Part shown: positions 17,060-25,605 of the stretch, in pieces | How the letters are laid out: every line of letters starts with the position of its first letter | How positions within the stretch are numbered: the first letter of the stretch is position 1 | Assembly (NCBI RefSeq): GCF_002215215.1 | Contig: NZ_CP018632.1 | Location: 2,538,501 to 2,602,500 of the forward strand | From: Granulosicoccus antarcticus IMCC3135 | Lineage (GTDB): Bacteria > Pseudomonadota > Gammaproteobacteria > Granulosicoccales > Granulosicoccaceae | DNA: 64,000 nt | Direction: 5' to 3' | Notes under the pieces: generated by a model | The model's input: only the letters and a program-made list of their open reading frames with translations | What the model was told of the DNA's origin: nothing | The model's database searches: none | Position numbers and translations under genes: made by a program

Positions 17060-19105
17060 ATGCGTCCGCGTTTCTTGAATTCGCTGGTTATAGCTATCGC
17101 TGGCATTTTGCTAAGCGCCTGCGGTTCCGGAGGATCGTCCGGCAATCCGGTGGTGGACACTGATCCTGTCGTTCTGGATGAGCCTGTGCAGACAGTTTCG
17201 CCCGTTTTTTCGGGATCACTTGAAACTGAGGGTGCGCAGAGTTTTCGTCTGAATGAAGATGCAGTATTGCGTGGGCTTTTCTACAAGTCGAGTGACAGCC
17301 CGGATACGTCAGCAAGTATCAAGTCCTTGCCTCAGCACGGCTTGCTGACTCTGGAGCCTGGTGGTGAAGTATTTGTCTACACGCCAGAGGCTGATTTCTG
17401 GGGCGAGGACGGCTTTGTTTACGAAACATCCGGTGGCGTCAGGCTAACGGTGAGTTTCGAGGTAATGGCAGTCAACGATGTGCCCGTAATATCAGCTGAA
17501 TTGCCTCGGGTTGCTGCCCAGGGGCAGCGATTCACACATCAGCTGATTGCCTATGACAGCGATGGCGATGAGCTGAGCTTTTTTGCTACCGGTTTGCCAT
17601 CATGGCTTTCTCTGGACTCAGCCACTGGTGTTCTCTCTGGTTTGCCGACGCAGGCGGACATCGGGTTCTCGAATGGGATCACACTGACGGTTACCGACAG
17701 TAGTGGCTTGAGTGCCGAGTTGCAAAAGGTCACCTTTGAGGTTATCGATGTCAACGATGCTCCGACACTGAATCTGACTCAGTTACCTGCAGAGCTAAAG
17801 GCCCGTGAGGTCATTTCCGTGCGGCTTTATCCGGATGATGCGGACGGTGAGCCTGTAACGCTGGATGTTGAAGAAAACGACTTCATAACGGGGGAGGCCA
17901 AAGGGGGCACTGTGACGCTCACTGCCAGTGACGTCAATGAGGTCATGGATGTGAATATCGTGATCAGGGCAACTGATGACAGAGGACGCATTTCCAGAGA
18001 AATCGTACCCTTCACGATCTATCCTCTGACAGCCTCCGGGCGAGGTCTGACGCTCGCTGGCATCAAGGATGGGCGTGCGGTGCATGTCGTCATACTGGGC
18101 GATGGTTATACGATCGATCAGCAGAATCTGTTTCGCGAACATGCCGACACGCTGATAGAAAACCTGCGTGAAGACGCTGGTATCGTTGCGCATTTTGATG
18201 CGTTGAGTTTTCACACCATTTATACCGAGTCGAAGTCAACTAACGCGGATGACAGTGACCTGGTTGATGCTCGTGATACCTACTATGACAGTGCCTATGG
18301 CTGTGGCTCTATTCAACGGCTTATCTGCGCTAATAATCTTACTTTGCTGCAGACAGCAATTGAAGAGTATCCCGATTTTGATCAGGTAATCCTGCTAGTC
18401 AACGACGTTCGATTTGGTGGAAGCGGCAACAGTGGTAGCAGTACCGCCATAACCTCTGCGTATTTCCCCGAAATTGCATTGCATGAAATGGGGCACAGTC
18501 AAGCTAATCTGGCCGATGAATATATCGATAATCTGATTGTGGAAACGGCGGGTTTGCCAGCGTTTGTTGAAGGCAATTTTGCCAATGTGACGGCAATTTC
18601 AGATCCTGAACTGGTGCCTTGGGCACACTGGATTGACCCGGCAGAGCCGTTGCCGCAAATGGACGGCGACCAGGGCGTTGGTATATTTGAAGGCGGACTC
18701 TATCGTGACAAGGGGATTTATCGTGCGACTTATGACAGTCGCATGCGTAATTACAACGCAGAGTTCGGACCGGTCAACAGTGAACGCTGGATCTTGAGTC
18801 TTTACGAAGATACCGATGGCGGAATCCATGGGTTCCTGCCGGTGACTCGTTCTGTCAAGCTTGCAAGTGGTGAGTCTCAGACGTTTGTGGTCAGTCCGAT
18901 ATTCGAGCAGAATGTACAGAAGGTCGAATGGGTGCTGGATGGAGAAATTCTGGAGCCAGGGCTTGACCCTAACAGTCTGACCCTGACGCCAGCCACAGGC
19001 CGCCATGTATTGAGTCTTACCGTGAGTGACATCAGTGGTGCCATTCGCAAACCTGCGCCTCATCCGGGCGTGTTCAGCTGGACCTGGGTCGTGGAGGTCC
19101 AATGA
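17060..19105 (+). CDS. Lipoprotein with Ig/cadherin-like repeats and M64 (IgA-type) metallopeptidase domain
   Basis: A predicted surface or outer-membrane lipoprotein, 681 residues. The signal peptide ends in a lipobox ILLSAC (Cys about 21). Residues about 60-330 are beta-rich dystroglycan/cadherin-type modules (EVMAVNDVPVISAELP, GLPSWLSLDSATGVLSG, VIDVNDAPTLNL). Residues about 345-610 are a peptidase M64 domain: VVILGDGYT, then the zinc site HEMGHSQANLADEY (HExxH plus the DEY extension) near residue 475. A short beta domain ends the protein. M64 peptidases are zinc endopeptidases first known as IgA proteases; in environmental bacteria the substrate is unknown. I prefer the ATG at 17060 (GGAG 9 nt upstream, cleaner signal peptide) over an in-frame ATG at 17045. 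The stop overlaps the next gene by 4 nt. Confidence 0.82.
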   Translation: MRPRFLNSLVIAIAGILLSACGSGGSSGNPVVDTDPVVLDEPVQTVSPVFSGSLETEGAQSFRLNEDAVLRGLFYKSSDSPDTSASIKSLPQHGLLTLEPGGEVFVYTPEADFWGEDGFVYETSGGVRLTVSFEVMAVNDVPVISAELPRVAAQGQRFTHQLIAYDSDGDELSFFATGLPSWLSLDSATGVLSGLPTQADIGFSNGITLTVTDSSGLSAELQKVTFEVIDVNDAPTLNLTQLPAELKAREVISVRLYPDDADGEPVTLDVEENDFITGEAKGGTVTLTASDVNEVMDVNIVIRATDDRGRISREIVPFTIYPLTASGRGLTLAGIKDGRAVHVVILGDGYTIDQQNLFREHADTLIENLREDAGIVAHFDALSFHTIYTESKSTNADDSDLVDARDTYYDSAYGCGSIQRLICANNLTLLQTAIEEYPDFDQVILLVNDVRFGGSGNSGSSTAITSAYFPEIALHEMGHSQANLADEYIDNLIVETAGLPAFVEGNFANVTAISDPELVPWAHWIDPAEPLPQMDGDQGVGIFEGGLYRDKGIYRATYDSRMRNYNAEFGPVNSERWILSLYEDTDGGIHGFLPVTRSVKLASGESQTFVVSPIFEQNVQKVEWVLDGEILEPGLDPNSLTLTPATGRHVLSLTVSDISGAIRKPAPHPGVFSWTWVVEVQ

Positions 19106-19533
19106 TGCGTCAATGGACATTGTTGGTACTTTTCATGGGTATGTCTTTGTGTGGTGCTGCCCATGCTGATCTCAAGGTACTGCTCACATTCGACAGTTCG
19201 GGTGTCAAGGTCAATCGAGTGGTGGAAATTGCAGACTCTGGGGAAAATTACCTTGCCTCGTTGGCAGAATTGGCGGATGCCGCTCCAGTAAACATGGTTA
19301 TCATGAAATGGCTTGGTGCGGACGGACAACCATTGGCGATTACACGGATAGCTGATCCCCGTGTGGCTAGTTCGCCTGAGCATATGAATCCATCGGTACG
19401 ATCCAGAGTCGGATTGAACGGAGGGGCCTGGGTATGCGATGGACCCGATGGCACAGAGTCAATTATTATCGATTTTCCAGAGAATGCTGCTCTGGGGTTG
19501 GTAGCAGAAACGTGGCCCGTGTCTCTTCATTAG
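19102..19533 (+). CDS. Small secreted protein coupled to the M64 peptidase
   Basis: A 143-residue protein with a Sec signal peptide (MMRQWTLLVLFMGMSLCGAAHA) and a short, beta-rich mature part. Its ATGA overlap with the peptidase stop suggests translational coupling and a shared role, perhaps as chaperone, inhibitor or partner. I do not recognise a family. Gln/Val-rich strands and a single Cys (VCDGPDGTES) are all that can be said. Confidence 0.65.
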   Translation: MMRQWTLLVLFMGMSLCGAAHADLKVLLTFDSSGVKVNRVVEIADSGENYLASLAELADAAPVNMVIMKWLGADGQPLAITRIADPRVASSPEHMNPSVRSRVGLNGGAWVCDGPDGTESIIIDFPENAALGLVAETWPVSLH

Positions 19534-19663
19534 GGCGAATAGGGAATTAGACTGCGCTGAACCGTCACAATATTCCAAATATTGAGGGCGCCCTTTTCGG
19601 CTATTATGGCCGTTCGTCCCAAATAGGGCCATCTGCCTACCCGATGGCGCCCATGTACAGCTT
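19534..19663 (+). other. Intergenic gap
   Basis: 130 bp with a small AT-rich inverted repeat (CAATATT-CCA-AATATTG, 19568-19584). No T-run follows it directly. No promoter could be assigned with confidence. Confidence 0.2.
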
Positions 19664-21700
19664 ATGTCGGAACCAGAATCAGATCGCAAAGATCCGGACG
19701 CAGAGTCCATGTTCGACTTCCTCGCGGAAGAGGGCGCAGAGAAGCAACGTCGAAAAAAGCGTTCAGAAGCCGCGACTGAAAGGCCTCTGCCTATCATCCG
19801 CAGACCTGTGCCGGTGTCTCAATCCGGTCCGCTATTGCCTCCAAAGCCAGGTGCACCGGTAGCACCACCGCCTGAACTGACCAGTGGCTCCAGCACTACG
19901 TCTGATACAGACGATCTGGATTTTCTGGACGATATGCCCGCGCGCAGGCCGGTCGCCAAGACGCGTAAACCCAGAGCTCCGGAATCTGATTCGGACAGCA
20001 ATATTACGCGCCTGGACTCGCGCAGCAAACGAACAAGAACTGAGGCTGATCCGACTGCGGTAACTCGTCGGGTCTCCAAACCCGCTCGATTCAATGAGAG
20101 TGATGACTTCGACGACATCCAACTGAATCTGGATGACAGTCCAGAATTTGGCAGAGGCCGAGGGGTTGGCCGAACCGTTGTCGAACCGGATGATTTTGAC
20201 GAAGAAACAAGACCCGGGCGAGGACGTTGGCTGGCTCTCGCACTGGTGCTGATTGCGGCTGGTGCCGGGTCGTTTGCCTTCACCAACTCCCCTGAACTGC
20301 GCGCTTTGCTGACCGGTTTCGGCCTGCCGGATGGTTCATCCTCTGGAACTGACGATGTAATCGTCAGCACAGACGATACCGTTTCGCCGGACGATAACAG
20401 GGTGGTTTCCGAACCTTCTGAAATGATGCAACGGTTCAGTGAGCAGTTGAGTCTGGTCGAAGGCTTGATTGACAATGGTGATCTGGATGATGCCGAGCAG
20501 GCATTGTCCTCCATGGATAGAACGGTCTATGGATACGGCGCTAGAGAATTTGGAGAGCTTGAAAACCGAATCGAACAAGTGAGATCCGGAGTCGTTGAGC
20601 CGGCAGTCAACGAGACCAGTGCTGATGATCAGCTTGCGGAAGCAGAGGCTGCACGACTCGCTGGTGAACGGGCGGCGCAAGCTGAACGTGAGCGGCTTGT
20701 CGCCGCAGAGCAAGCCTCCAGAGATGCCGCCGAAAGAGCGAGGATTGCAGAACAGACCAGAGTGGCAGAACAAGCCAGAGCAGAACAGGCTAGAGCAGAA
20801 CAGGCTAGAGCAGAACAGGCTAGAGCAGAACAAGCCAGAGCAGAACAAGCCAGAGCAGAACAAGCCAGAGCAGAACAAGCCAGAGCGGAACAGGCTAGAG
20901 CGGAACAGGCCGCACTTGATGAGCAAGCTCGTATTGACGCGGAGCAGCAGGCTCAGGCTGAGCAAGCAGAAGAAGCGCGGATTGCTGCGGCGGAACAATC
21001 CGTCAGGCAAGAGCAGTCCAGCACGGCGGCGACTCAGGTGGAGCAGGCTGCTGCTGCTGCCCGACAGGAAGCGGCACGCCTGGAACAATTACGCCAGGAG
21101 CAGCAAGCGGCTCAGATTGCCAGAACATCCGATTGGCCAGCTCCAGATAGAGATCGGCAGGCTACGGATAGAAGAATTGCCGAAGAGCGTGCAGCATTAC
21201 AGCGTCAAGAGGCTCGTGAACAGCGTCTGGTAGAGGCCAGAGAGCGGGAAGCAGCTCTTGCTGCTCAGGCAGAGAGTGCTGTCCAGACAGAGAGTGAGGA
21301 GTCGACGGAGGCATATGTTGATATTCCACCCGTGGTCGATGCTCGCGAGGAGCAGACAAGCAAAGCCATTGATGATGATGAGCTACAGATCGTGTATCGT
21401 CGGTTCATTGAATTGCAGCGAGCTATCAGCGGTCGCGATATCAATGCGGTCGTAGGTCTGACCGAGCGCTCAGGAGTACGAGTGCAGCAGTTCATGCAGA
21501 TTTTCGAAAACAGTACTCAGATAGATGCCCGTATTCGTAACGTTTCAACAAACAATGCGACTGGCGAAATCAAGGGTACTTTGCAGATCAACAGAATCCA
21601 GCGCGCTAATGGTACGTTTGTAGAGCCACCTTCGGCTTTGTCATCCATACCTTTGTCGAGTACGCGGGAAGGTGATGGCTGGTCGGCCATCGTCTGGTAA
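19664..21700 (+). CDS. Membrane-anchored TolA-like protein with AEQAR repeat coiled coil
   Basis: A 678-residue protein of unrecognised family. Residues 1-185 are charged, Pro/Asp/Arg-rich and probably disordered in the cytoplasm. One transmembrane helix (about 189-207, WLALALVLIAAGAGSFAF) is followed by a periplasmic part. Residues about 325-560 are an extremely Ala/Glu/Gln/Arg-rich helix, including ten AEQAR units (15-bp repeats). A compact C-terminal domain (about 570-678, DDELQIVYRRFIELQRAISGRD...) resembles an NTF2/SnoaL-like fold in pattern only. The layout (TM, long helix, small C-domain) recalls TolA, which spans the periplasm, but there is no TolA sequence signature. It heads a run of co-directional surface-protein genes. 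Confidence 0.65.
   Translation: MSEPESDRKDPDAESMFDFLAEEGAEKQRRKKRSEAATERPLPIIRRPVPVSQSGPLLPPKPGAPVAPPPELTSGSSTTSDTDDLDFLDDMPARRPVAKTRKPRAPESDSDSNITRLDSRSKRTRTEADPTAVTRRVSKPARFNESDDFDDIQLNLDDSPEFGRGRGVGRTVVEPDDFDEETRPGRGRWLALALVLIAAGAGSFAFTNSPELRALLTGFGLPDGSSSGTDDVIVSTDDTVSPDDNRVVSEPSEMMQRFSEQLSLVEGLIDNGDLDDAEQALSSMDRTVYGYGAREFGELENRIEQVRSGVVEPAVNETSADDQLAEAEAARLAGERAAQAERERLVAAEQASRDAAERARIAEQTRVAEQARAEQARAEQARAEQARAEQARAEQARAEQARAEQARAEQARAEQAALDEQARIDAEQQAQAEQAEEARIAAAEQSVRQEQSSTAATQVEQAAAAARQEAARLEQLRQEQQAAQIARTSDWPAPDRDRQATDRRIAEERAALQRQEAREQRLVEAREREAALAAQAESAVQTESEESTEAYVDIPPVVDAREEQTSKAIDDDELQIVYRRFIELQRAISGRDINAVVGLTERSGVRVQQFMQIFENSTQIDARIRNVSTNNATGEIKGTLQINRIQRANGTFVEPPSALSSIPLSSTREGDGWSAIVW
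20765..20914 (+). repeat. 15-bp in-frame tandem repeat (AEQAR x10)
   Basis: Ten consecutive units of GCA GAA CAR GCY AGA, nearly identical at the DNA level; only CAA/CAG, GCC/GCT and late GCG variants occur. Each encodes Ala-Glu-Gln-Ala-Arg. The period is a multiple of three, so unit gain or loss would change helix length without a frameshift. Confidence 0.92.
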
Positions 21701-21726
21701 ACAGATAACAGTCCGAGATATTTACT

Positions 21727-22338
21727 ATGCAGTTCTTGATTCGACAGCGGATGCTGACGAGCGCAGTGGTTGCCTTGCAATTGTTCATGCAAGTCATGCT
21801 GGTGATGCCTTCATCCTCCTGGGCACAAACTCTGGACACGGATCCACCGCGGATCGATTTCAAGCCGGTGGTGGAGGGCTTGAAAGGTGATAGCCAGGTT
21901 TTTTCCGCAACGGTCAGTGATGACCAGGAAGTGTCAGCTGTCATGTTGCACTATCGTCTCGATAATGAGTCGGTGTATCAGAATCGCACGATGTCGCCAA
22001 TTGGTTCGACGGGTATTTTTTCAACCACGTTGAAGGTCGACAAAACCGTCGAAGTCATTCAGTACTATATCGAAGCGACTGACAAGGCAGGTAATCGCAC
22101 ATTGCAGGGGTTCGCATTCGATCCAATCGAACGCAAGCTGCTTGATCGTCAGGTGCCAGCGGCACAAACGACGGACGTTGTACCTGAGCCAGGAATGTCT
22201 ACCGGACGCAAGATTCTGTATGGCGTGCTAGGACTGGTCGTTGTCGGCGCAATTGCTTCGGCTGCCGGTGGAAGTGATAGCGGTGGAAGTAGTGCCCCGG
22301 ACGTGCCCGTAACCATTACCGTGAGCCCTTTGCCATGA
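21727..22338 (+). CDS. Secreted/membrane protein with Ig-like domain and C-terminal TM segment
   Basis: A 203-residue protein. A signal peptide (residues about 1-33, ending SSSWAQ) precedes a beta-rich domain whose pattern (VVEGLKGDSQVFSATVSDDQEVSAVMLHYR ... QYYIEATDKAGNRT) is typical of bacterial Ig-like/Y_Y_Y domains. A hydrophobic stretch near residues 162-178 (ILYGVLGLVVVGAIASAAGG) and a Gly/Ser tail follow. Its stop overlaps the next gene by 4 nt (ATGA). It is probably periplasmic and anchored by the C-terminal helix. Function unknown; neighbours suggest an envelope or surface role. Confidence 0.6.
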   Translation: MQFLIRQRMLTSAVVALQLFMQVMLVMPSSSWAQTLDTDPPRIDFKPVVEGLKGDSQVFSATVSDDQEVSAVMLHYRLDNESVYQNRTMSPIGSTGIFSTTLKVDKTVEVIQYYIEATDKAGNRTLQGFAFDPIERKLLDRQVPAAQTTDVVPEPGMSTGRKILYGVLGLVVVGAIASAAGGSDSGGSSAPDVPVTITVSPLP

Positions 22339-24761
22339 TTTGCCTCGACTCGGTGTCAACAGGTCAGTCAAACTCGTACCTGAAGGGAGCTTTGCGTTCG
22401 CTGGGCGTGCTTGCCTCAGTGGCTCTTCTGAGCGCTTGTAATCAGTCAGATGATAGCGGGAAGGTGGATGTAGTCGATGGGCAGGCCAGCATGGCCTTCA
22501 GCGCACCGGTATTTCTACAGACGCGCAATATTGATCGAAGTAATCTGGTGCTCGAGGTGGCTTTTAATGGCGTAGCGTTCCCGGCAGCTTTTCCTGGTGA
22601 AGGCGAAGAATATGTTCTGGAGGCGACTCGTCCAGCCAATTCATCCACTGAGGTGAGCGTCACGTGGTCAGAAGACATTGGTGAGTTGCGCCTGCCTCTG
22701 GCAACTGCAACAAAAACACTGTTAGTCGGATCCGAGTCCAGTCCTGCTTCACTGGGATTTGCCAGTGAAGAGTTCAAGCGTGATGAGTTTGATCTGGATG
22801 AGGATGGCTATTCGAACTACTTCGAACGGCAATCAGGTGATGGAACTGCCTTCAATGACGACACAGTGCCTGAGAATCCTCCAGGAATAGTCACCCTGAA
22901 CGTCGAGTTTCAGATGCCGCAAGGTGTTGCTAACGCTTCCGCCGACATCCGTGCTCTGATCAATGCCAAGGCGGAAGTCAATGGCATCTCTCTGGAACTC
23001 ACCCGTGATAGTGATCGTGATCTTTGGCGTGGCGCAACACAGGTGGCACAGAGTACGTCGCCGCTGATTACGATCGGTTTTTTCTCAACGCCTGAGCGTT
23101 CTATCCAGATTGCCTTCAGGCAACGCAGTGTGGAGGATGTGGGAAGTGGTGTGACATCCATCTTCGAGGCAAATATTTATGAGACAGAGCAGTATCAGGA
23201 TGATGCTGATGGAATCAGCAATATTGATGAGATTGCCAACGGAACCGATCCGAGAGATACCAGCGATCCGGCACCGGATAGCGATAATGATGGCGTGATC
23301 GATGTCAGTGACAATTGCCCGGCGATCGCCAATCCTGATCAGGCAGACAGCGACCGTGACGGTACAGGCGACTTGTGCGACGACAGTAATGGTCTGGATC
23401 CGGATAACGACGGGATCAATTCTGCTGAAGATAACTGCCCGTCTGTAACGAACGCTGATCAGGCTGACGTTGACAGTGATGGAGTGGGCGATGCCTGTGA
23501 CAATACCAATGGTCTGGATGCCGATGGTGACGGTATCAACAATGCTGATGATAATTGCCGGAACGCGGCCAATCCTGATCAAAACGATTCGGATGGTGAT
23601 GGTTTTGGTGATGCCTGCGATCAGTCAGATGGAAACGATGTAGACGATGATGGCGTGGAAAACGGTGTCGATAACTGCCCTGTTGATGCGAATTCGAATC
23701 AGGCCGATAGTGATGGTGATGGCGTAGGTAATGTCTGTGACGATACCAATGGTCTCGATACAGATGGTGACGGCATCGAGAATGATGACGACAATTGTCC
23801 CGCTGTCGCCAATTCGAATCAGGCCGATAGTGATGGTGATGGTGTCGGTAACGTGTGTGACGATACCAATGGTCTCGATATGGACGATGATGGTATTGAC
23901 AATGATGACGACAACTGTCCCGTTGATGCCAATGCGAATCAGGCCGATGACGATGGTGATGGTGTCGGTAACGTGTGTGACGATACCAATGGTCTCGATA
24001 CTGACGAAGATGGCATCGAGAATGATGACGACAACTGTCCCGTTGATGCCAATGCGAATCAGGCCGATGACGATGGTGATGGTGTCGGTAACGTTTGTGA
24101 CGATACTGATGATTCGGCTCCGGATGTAGATGGTGATGGAGTCGACGATGCCGATGATAATTGCCCGAGTGTGGCCAATGCCGATCAGAGCGATGAAGAT
24201 GAAGACGGCGTGGGTGATGTCTGTGACGTGCCTGATGGCTCGACTGATGGAAGCACAACGGGCTCAGGCACCGGCACTGATTCGGGAACAGCCGGTGCGA
24301 CCGATGGAACCACGGGTACCGAGACAGGGGCTGACACGACAACAGCCGGTGCGACCGATGGAACCACGGGTACTGAGACAGGGGCTGATACAACAACAGC
24401 CGGTGCGACCGATGGAACCACGGGTACTGAGACAGGGGCTGACACGACAACAGCCGGTGCGACCGATGGAACCACGGGTACCGAGACAGGGGCTGATACG
24501 ACAACAGCCGGTGCTACTGATGGTACGGACACGACGACAACGGCAGGTAATACCGATAGTGGAACAGCGACTGCCGGAGATGATAGTGGACTGGCGGATG
24601 CGGGCAATACCAGCGCTGGCGCGACGGACGGTAGTGTGACTGGCGGAGCGACTGATGGTGGTGCTTCTGATGCCGGAACGACGGGTGGCGACACCGCCAT
24701 GACGGGTACGACGACAGCCAGAGCATTTATAAGTGGTGTGGTTTTCCCACTTACAGCCTGA
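22335..24761 (+). CDS. Lipoprotein with thrombospondin type 3 Ca-binding repeats and Gly/Thr repeat tail
   Basis: An 808-residue protein. An N-terminal lipobox (LLSAC, Cys about 35) indicates a lipoprotein. A beta-rich domain occupies about 45-280. Residues about 315-633 contain eight thrombospondin type 3 repeats, each with a DxDxDGxxDxxDNCP core and an NxxQxDxDxDGxGDxCD second half. These bind calcium and form a stiff rod in known proteins. A low-complexity Thr/Gly/Asp tail includes four 18-residue tandem repeats (653-724). Several DNA-level copies are almost identical. A surface adhesin or scaffold that is rigid only with calcium is likely, as inference. The start codon overlaps the preceding stop. 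Confidence 0.75.
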   Translation: MICLDSVSTGQSNSYLKGALRSLGVLASVALLSACNQSDDSGKVDVVDGQASMAFSAPVFLQTRNIDRSNLVLEVAFNGVAFPAAFPGEGEEYVLEATRPANSSTEVSVTWSEDIGELRLPLATATKTLLVGSESSPASLGFASEEFKRDEFDLDEDGYSNYFERQSGDGTAFNDDTVPENPPGIVTLNVEFQMPQGVANASADIRALINAKAEVNGISLELTRDSDRDLWRGATQVAQSTSPLITIGFFSTPERSIQIAFRQRSVEDVGSGVTSIFEANIYETEQYQDDADGISNIDEIANGTDPRDTSDPAPDSDNDGVIDVSDNCPAIANPDQADSDRDGTGDLCDDSNGLDPDNDGINSAEDNCPSVTNADQADVDSDGVGDACDNTNGLDADGDGINNADDNCRNAANPDQNDSDGDGFGDACDQSDGNDVDDDGVENGVDNCPVDANSNQADSDGDGVGNVCDDTNGLDTDGDGIENDDDNCPAVANSNQADSDGDGVGNVCDDTNGLDMDDDGIDNDDDNCPVDANANQADDDGDGVGNVCDDTNGLDTDEDGIENDDDNCPVDANANQADDDGDGVGNVCDDTDDSAPDVDGDGVDDADDNCPSVANADQSDEDEDGVGDVCDVPDGSTDGSTTGSGTGTDSGTAGATDGTTGTETGADTTTAGATDGTTGTETGADTTTAGATDGTTGTETGADTTTAGATDGTTGTETGADTTTAGATDGTDTTTTAGNTDSGTATAGDDSGLADAGNTSAGATDGSVTGGATDGGASDAGTTGGDTAMTGTTTARAFISGVVFPLTA
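23279..24235 (+). repeat. Thrombospondin type 3 repeat array (about 120-bp period)
   Basis: Eight DNC(P/R) repeats in the protein correspond to a roughly 120-bp periodicity in DNA. The units between about 23690 and 24105 are the most alike, showing recent duplication. Asp-rich loops are the calcium ligands in this family. Confidence 0.85.
24291..24525 (+). repeat. 54-bp in-frame tandem repeat (AGATDGTTGTETGADTTT)
   Basis: Four full units start at 24291, 24345, 24399 and 24453, and a partial fifth starts at 24507. They differ only by silent changes such as acc/act and aca/aca-type wobble. Encoded unit: 18 residues rich in Gly, Thr and Asp. Confidence 0.92.
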
Positions 24762-24878
24762 GTGCTGCGGAAAGCAAGTACCTTGCAGTTGGTAGGCAAA
24801 CTGCATTTTTTACTCCCGGTTTCGTATTCTGAGTGACCGCTCTCGGTATGAATCCGCCGCAATTGTCATCCTTACGAC

Positions 24879-25601
24879 ATGCGAAGCCTAGTTATTATCC
24901 CGATTTTCATAGCCTGCCTGGCCACCGGATTGTTTGCAGCCGGAGTGGACGTCAGCCAGTTGCTGCCCGAGCGAATACAGTCCGTCTGCTGTAGCGCCGG
25001 TGTGTCAGATGATGACAATACCTCGAACGATCTACAGGGAATCCTGAGCGGCACGAGTATCGAATTGTTGCTCGATATCGAGCCTTATGAAGATGCCGGC
25101 TATGGTTTCAGCATGGCGATACCGGCGGGGTGGCGCAGAATTGTCACCGCGGAGGTGTCGGATGCCGTTGATTCTCAGACCGAGGTAATTGCAAGTATGC
25201 AGGCCGCGGAAGCGGGCTTTGATTCCCTATGGCTGGAGCCTGGCTACGCTGTCGGGTTCGAATCAGCACAGCAGCATGCTGACGATCAATTTGCAGATTA
25301 TATTCTGGTAGAAATACTACCAGGCGATGCATCCGGTCTGTTTGCCGCTGATGCGAGCCGTCGCAAGCGGGTGGTTATTGATGGACGGCCTGCCTCATAT
25401 GATCGCTTGGAGATCAAGCAAGCCAGCTCCGGCCTGACAGATGTGGATCTTGTCATCTATCAGGCCGAACTGTCCGGGGTGGGCTATACCGTGGGTTTGT
25501 ATTCCATCGGCGAGCGTGGCAGTGAGAAGATCATGGCCATCGCGTTTGAAGTCATGCTGCAAACATTCCGGATTGATAATCCCCCGTTTTCAATCAGCTA
25601 A
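24879..25601 (+). CDS. Secreted protein with PsbP/Mog1-like domain pattern
   Basis: A 240-residue protein with a signal peptide (MRSLVIIPIFIACLATGLFAAG). The mature part contains YEDAGYGFSMAIPAGWRRI, a segment typical of PsbP/DUF1795-like domains ('YxxxxxGFSxxxPxGW'). It ends with a strand-rich portion (KIMAIAFEVMLQTFRI). Two adjacent Cys (VCCS) lie near the N-terminus. It is last in the co-directional surface cluster and converges with the GH16 gene, whose stop is 4 bp away. The biological role is unknown. Confidence 0.6.
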   Translation: MRSLVIIPIFIACLATGLFAAGVDVSQLLPERIQSVCCSAGVSDDDNTSNDLQGILSGTSIELLLDIEPYEDAGYGFSMAIPAGWRRIVTAEVSDAVDSQTEVIASMQAAEAGFDSLWLEPGYAVGFESAQQHADDQFADYILVEILPGDASGLFAADASRRKRVVIDGRPASYDRLEIKQASSGLTDVDLVIYQAELSGVGYTVGLYSIGERGSEKIMAIAFEVMLQTFRIDNPPFSIS

Positions 25602-25605
25602 GTCT

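Noticed and set aside
19819-20514. 231-residue Ser-rich frame on the minus strand
   Set aside because: Antisense of the disordered N-terminus of the AEQAR protein; low complexity only.
23536-24504. A 322-residue His/Arg-rich open frame on the minus strand
   Set aside because: It is the antisense of the TSP3 repeat array; its composition follows from the repeat codons, and the plus-strand frame has clear domains.
24291-24525. CRISPR-like regular repeat pattern
   Set aside because: No unique spacers; the 54-bp units are head-to-tail and in coding frame.
24185-24862. Minus-strand 225-residue Val/Pro/Ser-rich frame
   Set aside because: Antisense shadow of the 54-bp repeats; no start context or domain.
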